Source: Methylococcaceae bacterium UBA1147
Lineage (GTDB): Bacteria > Pseudomonadota > Gammaproteobacteria > Methylococcales > UBA1147
Reading direction: 5' to 3'
NCBI GenBank assembly: GCA_002311315.1
Contig: DBZZ01000080.1
Location: 1 to 14,800 of the forward strand
Length of the DNA stretch: 14,800 nucleotides
The translations under genes and the position numbers were made by a program. Positions 12,778 through 14,800 of the stretch are shown piece after piece (positions within the stretch are counted from its first letter, which is position 1; each line of letters opens with the position of its first letter). The notes beneath the pieces were generated by a model that worked only from the letters and a program-made list of their open reading frames with translations, was not told the origin of the DNA and did no database searches.

Positions 12778-14067
12778 ATGAACTGGCAGAACAAACGCTC
12801 TCTGCCACTGGCAATCCTGGCCGTGGCCGTCACCCTATTCATCCTGCTCATAGTTACACGACCGAAACAGGCCCCGCTCGAGCCTAAGGAGCGAATCTGG
12901 TACGTAGAAACCATCACGGTTGAGCCCCAATCCCTGTCACCGACACTCACTCTGTACGGCCAGGTGGAAACCCCAGACCTGGTAAAAGCCTCCGCGCCAA
13001 AGGACGGCCAGGTCGATCAGGTACTGGTGCGGGAAGGCGCATTGATCAGCCGGGGGCAGCTTCTGCTAACCCTGGACAGCCGAGACTTCGAACTGGCCAC
13101 GATCCAGAAAGAGGCGCAGGTCGAAGAACTGGAGGCAATGATCGAGAGCGAAGAACTACGGCATGCAAACGACCAGCGGGCAGTCAAGCATGAACAGTCA
13201 CTGGTCAACCTGAGCGAATCGGCGGTCACCCGAGCTAAAAAGCTCATCATCAAAAACCTTGTTTCGAAAGCAGCTCTGGACCAGGCCTACCAAGACCTGA
13301 AACGACAGGTCTTGACCCTTGATGAACGCAAACTCAGCCTGAACGACCACTATGCCCGCCTCAAGCAACTGGAAGCACGGCACAGAAAAGCCCAGGCAGA
13401 ACTGGCAACAACCCGGATTGACCTGGAGAGAAGCCGCATTCACGCGCCCTTTGACGGTTTTGTATCCGAGATCAATGTGGCCAGCGGCGAGCGGGTCAAT
13501 ACCAACCTGACCCTCCTCGTAATGTACCCGTCGAATACTCTGGAAGTCAGGGCACTGATCCCGACACCCTACCAGGCTGAACTACAGCAGGCTCTTGCCA
13601 GGGGCATCCGACTGCAAACGCGAGCCCTGTACGCAGATACTGTCATTACCCTGGAACTGGACCGTTTCTCGGCCGAGGCCTCCTCAAAAGGGCTGGATGC
13701 ACTGTTCCTCATAACCGAAAGCTCAGACCTGCTCCGCCTCGGAAACAATCTTGTCCTATCCCTCTCCCGCCCAGCCCACGCTAACTCGGTCGCGATTCCT
13801 CAGACCGCATTGTACGGCCATGACAAGATCTACCGGCTGGACGGCGGACGCATGCAGCGCATTCATGTAACAAACCTCGGCGACTTCGTGCAACCGTCAG
13901 GAAGCACGCTGCTGGTCATTTCCAGCCCCATCCTGAGCAAGGGTGACCGCATAGTTACCACCCACCTGCCCAACGCCGTAAACGGCCTTCGGGTTGAAGC
14001 GAGAAACGTTGACGGACTAACCAGTAGCAAAAACCCCATGGCCAACACACAACAACCGGCTCACTGA
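12778..14067 (+). CDS. RND efflux periplasmic adaptor (HlyD/MFP family)
   Basis: Adaptor subunits link an inner-membrane RND pump to an outer-membrane channel. The 429-residue protein has an N-terminal membrane anchor at about residues 9-27, the first half of a lipoyl domain with VLVREGALISRGQLLLTLD at 82-100, a long charged coiled-coil hairpin at about 105-220, the second lipoyl half IHAPFDGFVSEINVASGERV at 221-240, then beta-barrel and membrane-proximal domains. It is an uncleaved anchor rather than a lipoprotein, since no lipobox cysteine is seen. The start ATG at 12778 has no clear Shine-Dalgarno. The RND pump gene follows after 86 bases. The substrate cannot be read from the sequence. 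Confidence 0.94.
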   Translation: MNWQNKRSLPLAILAVAVTLFILLIVTRPKQAPLEPKERIWYVETITVEPQSLSPTLTLYGQVETPDLVKASAPKDGQVDQVLVREGALISRGQLLLTLDSRDFELATIQKEAQVEELEAMIESEELRHANDQRAVKHEQSLVNLSESAVTRAKKLIIKNLVSKAALDQAYQDLKRQVLTLDERKLSLNDHYARLKQLEARHRKAQAELATTRIDLERSRIHAPFDGFVSEINVASGERVNTNLTLLVMYPSNTLEVRALIPTPYQAELQQALARGIRLQTRALYADTVITLELDRFSAEASSKGLDALFLITESSDLLRLGNNLVLSLSRPAHANSVAIPQTALYGHDKIYRLDGGRMQRIHVTNLGDFVQPSGSTLLVISSPILSKGDRIVTTHLPNAVNGLRVEARNVDGLTSSKNPMANTQQPAH

Positions 14068-14075
14068 ACAGCCGG
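14056..14075 (+). repeat. hairpin across the adaptor stop codon
   Basis: CCGGCT at 14056-14061 and AGCCGG at 14070-14075 are perfect arms with an eight-base loop that contains the TGA stop (14065-14067). It could affect ribosome release or mRNA stability between adaptor and pump; no T-run follows. Function is inference. Confidence 0.35.
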
Positions 14076-14153
14076 CCAGATTCTGCAAATGCGAATCAAA
14101 CGCCCCCTATTGTGCTCCGTTTCCTGCGCAACCCTTTCGCATAACCAAGGCTA

Positions 14154-14800
14154 ATGGGCAGCATGCAGCACAAAAACGATCTAATCGGCACATTTGTCCG
14201 CCACAAGGTCGCCGCTAATCTGTTAATGATCCTGATGATCCTCGGTGGGCTGGTTGCCTTCGAAAAGCTGAACGTCCAGTTCTTCCCCAATTTCACCCTG
14301 AACATCATCCAAATAAGAACCTCCTGGGACGGGGCCAGCTCGGAAGATGTTGAAGTCGGCATCACCATCCCTCTGGAACAGGTACTGAAAACCGTCGACA
14401 ACCTGCGGCACATCACGTCCACATCTTCCCAGGGTGTTTCGGCAATCAGTCTTGAACTTCAGGAGGGAACCGATACCTTGATTGCAGTCGATCAGATCAA
14501 GCAGAAAATCGACGAATTCCACAACCTCCCGATCGATGCCGAAAAGCCTCAGGTCAAAAATGTGGTGGTTTATGAACGCATCGCCAGGCTTCTGCTTTCG
14601 GGAACCGAGGATATGGCAGAACTTCGTCATCTAGCACACACCTTCGAGCAGGAACTCCTGGATCAGGGAATCGACAAGGTGGAACTCAGCGGACTACCAG
14701 CAGAGCAAATCTCCATCCAAGTATCCAGCCAGTCTCTCGAAGACCTGGGACTCAGTCTCGATGAAATCGGAAACCGGATCGGGGAATTGAGCCAAGACAT
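14154..14800 (+). CDS. RND efflux pump inner-membrane subunit (AcrB/HAE-1 family), 5' part
   Basis: The reading frame stays open to the window edge and gives about 215 codons of a protein usually over 1000 residues long. It begins with a cytoplasmic FVRHKVAANLL segment and a first membrane helix at about residues 20-37, then the periplasmic porter start NVQFFPN and SWDGASSEDVEVGITIPLEQ at about 57-76, which matches the Y-P-G-A-S-P-E-E-V-E region of RND pumps. RND pumps export drugs, metals or lipids using the proton gradient. Start choice is uncertain: ATG at 14154 (AAGG three bases before) or ATG at 14163 in the same frame. No outer-membrane channel gene is visible within the window. Confidence 0.93.
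   Translation, partial: MGSMQHKNDLIGTFVRHKVAANLLMILMILGGLVAFEKLNVQFFPNFTLNIIQIRTSWDGASSEDVEVGITIPLEQVLKTVDNLRHITSTSSQGVSAISLELQEGTDTLIAVDQIKQKIDEFHNLPIDAEKPQVKNVVVYERIARLLLSGTEDMAELRHLAHTFEQELLDQGIDKVELSGLPAEQISIQVSSQSLEDLGLSLDEIGNRIGELSQD

Noticed and set aside
1..14800. CRISPR arrays, insertion sequences, prophage or defence genes
   Set aside because: No regularly spaced repeats, transposase or integrase motifs, or known defence domains were found on either strand.

Overview
The window looks like chromosomal DNA of a proteobacterium, most likely a gammaproteobacterium, that carries out one-carbon chemistry with the archaeal-type cofactor tetrahydromethanopterin (H4MPT) or dephospho-H4MPT. 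The taxonomic guess rests on family resemblance read by eye: a TrhP/YegQ of Escherichia type, an RND efflux pair, a DUF4136 lipoprotein and a YchF GTPase. The C1 guess rests on mch plus four cofactor-biosynthesis genes that usually travel with it. Base composition is close to half GC or slightly above, with no clear compositional island.

Region 1 (about 1-5200, minus strand) is a five-gene block. In transcription order it holds beta-RFAP synthase (orf4/mptG type), an ATP-grasp protein of the Orf17 type, methenyl-H4MPT cyclohydrolase (mch), a RimK-like ATP-grasp ligase (Orf5 type) and a CitG-like protein (Orf7 type). RFAP synthase makes the first committed arylamine precursor of the methanopterin side chain. 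Mch is the only catabolic C1 enzyme here; the other four genes are biosynthetic or presumed so. A perfect TATAAT lies upstream of the block, and a short upstream ORF overlaps the first start codon. Divergent from the block is a pterin-4a-carbinolamine dehydratase homologue (5553-5936), a plausible partner in pterin metabolism.

Region 2 (about 5940-8630) is housekeeping mixed with decay and little-coding DNA. It holds two dyad-symmetric elements, a broken 5' remnant of a GDP-mannose pyrophosphorylase gene (manC/algA type), ychF, an elongator-type tRNA-Met(CAU) behind a strong promoter, a roughly 450-base stretch with no convincing gene but a possible structured RNA, and a small hypothetical ORF.

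Region 3 (about 8630-11150, minus strand) has a FAD-dependent carotenoid isomerase/desaturase-like or retinol-saturase-like oxidoreductase, and upstream of it a DUF4136 lipoprotein.

Region 4 (11425 to the right edge, plus strand) has trhP (tRNA 5-hydroxyuridine synthesis), an RND periplasmic adaptor, and the first about 215 codons of an RND inner-membrane pump that runs off the window.

No CRISPR array, complete insertion sequence, phage gene or obvious defence system is visible. The best candidates for a second look are the undefined roles of the ATP-grasp and CitG-like genes in the H4MPT block, the manC relic, and the structured interval after the tRNA.
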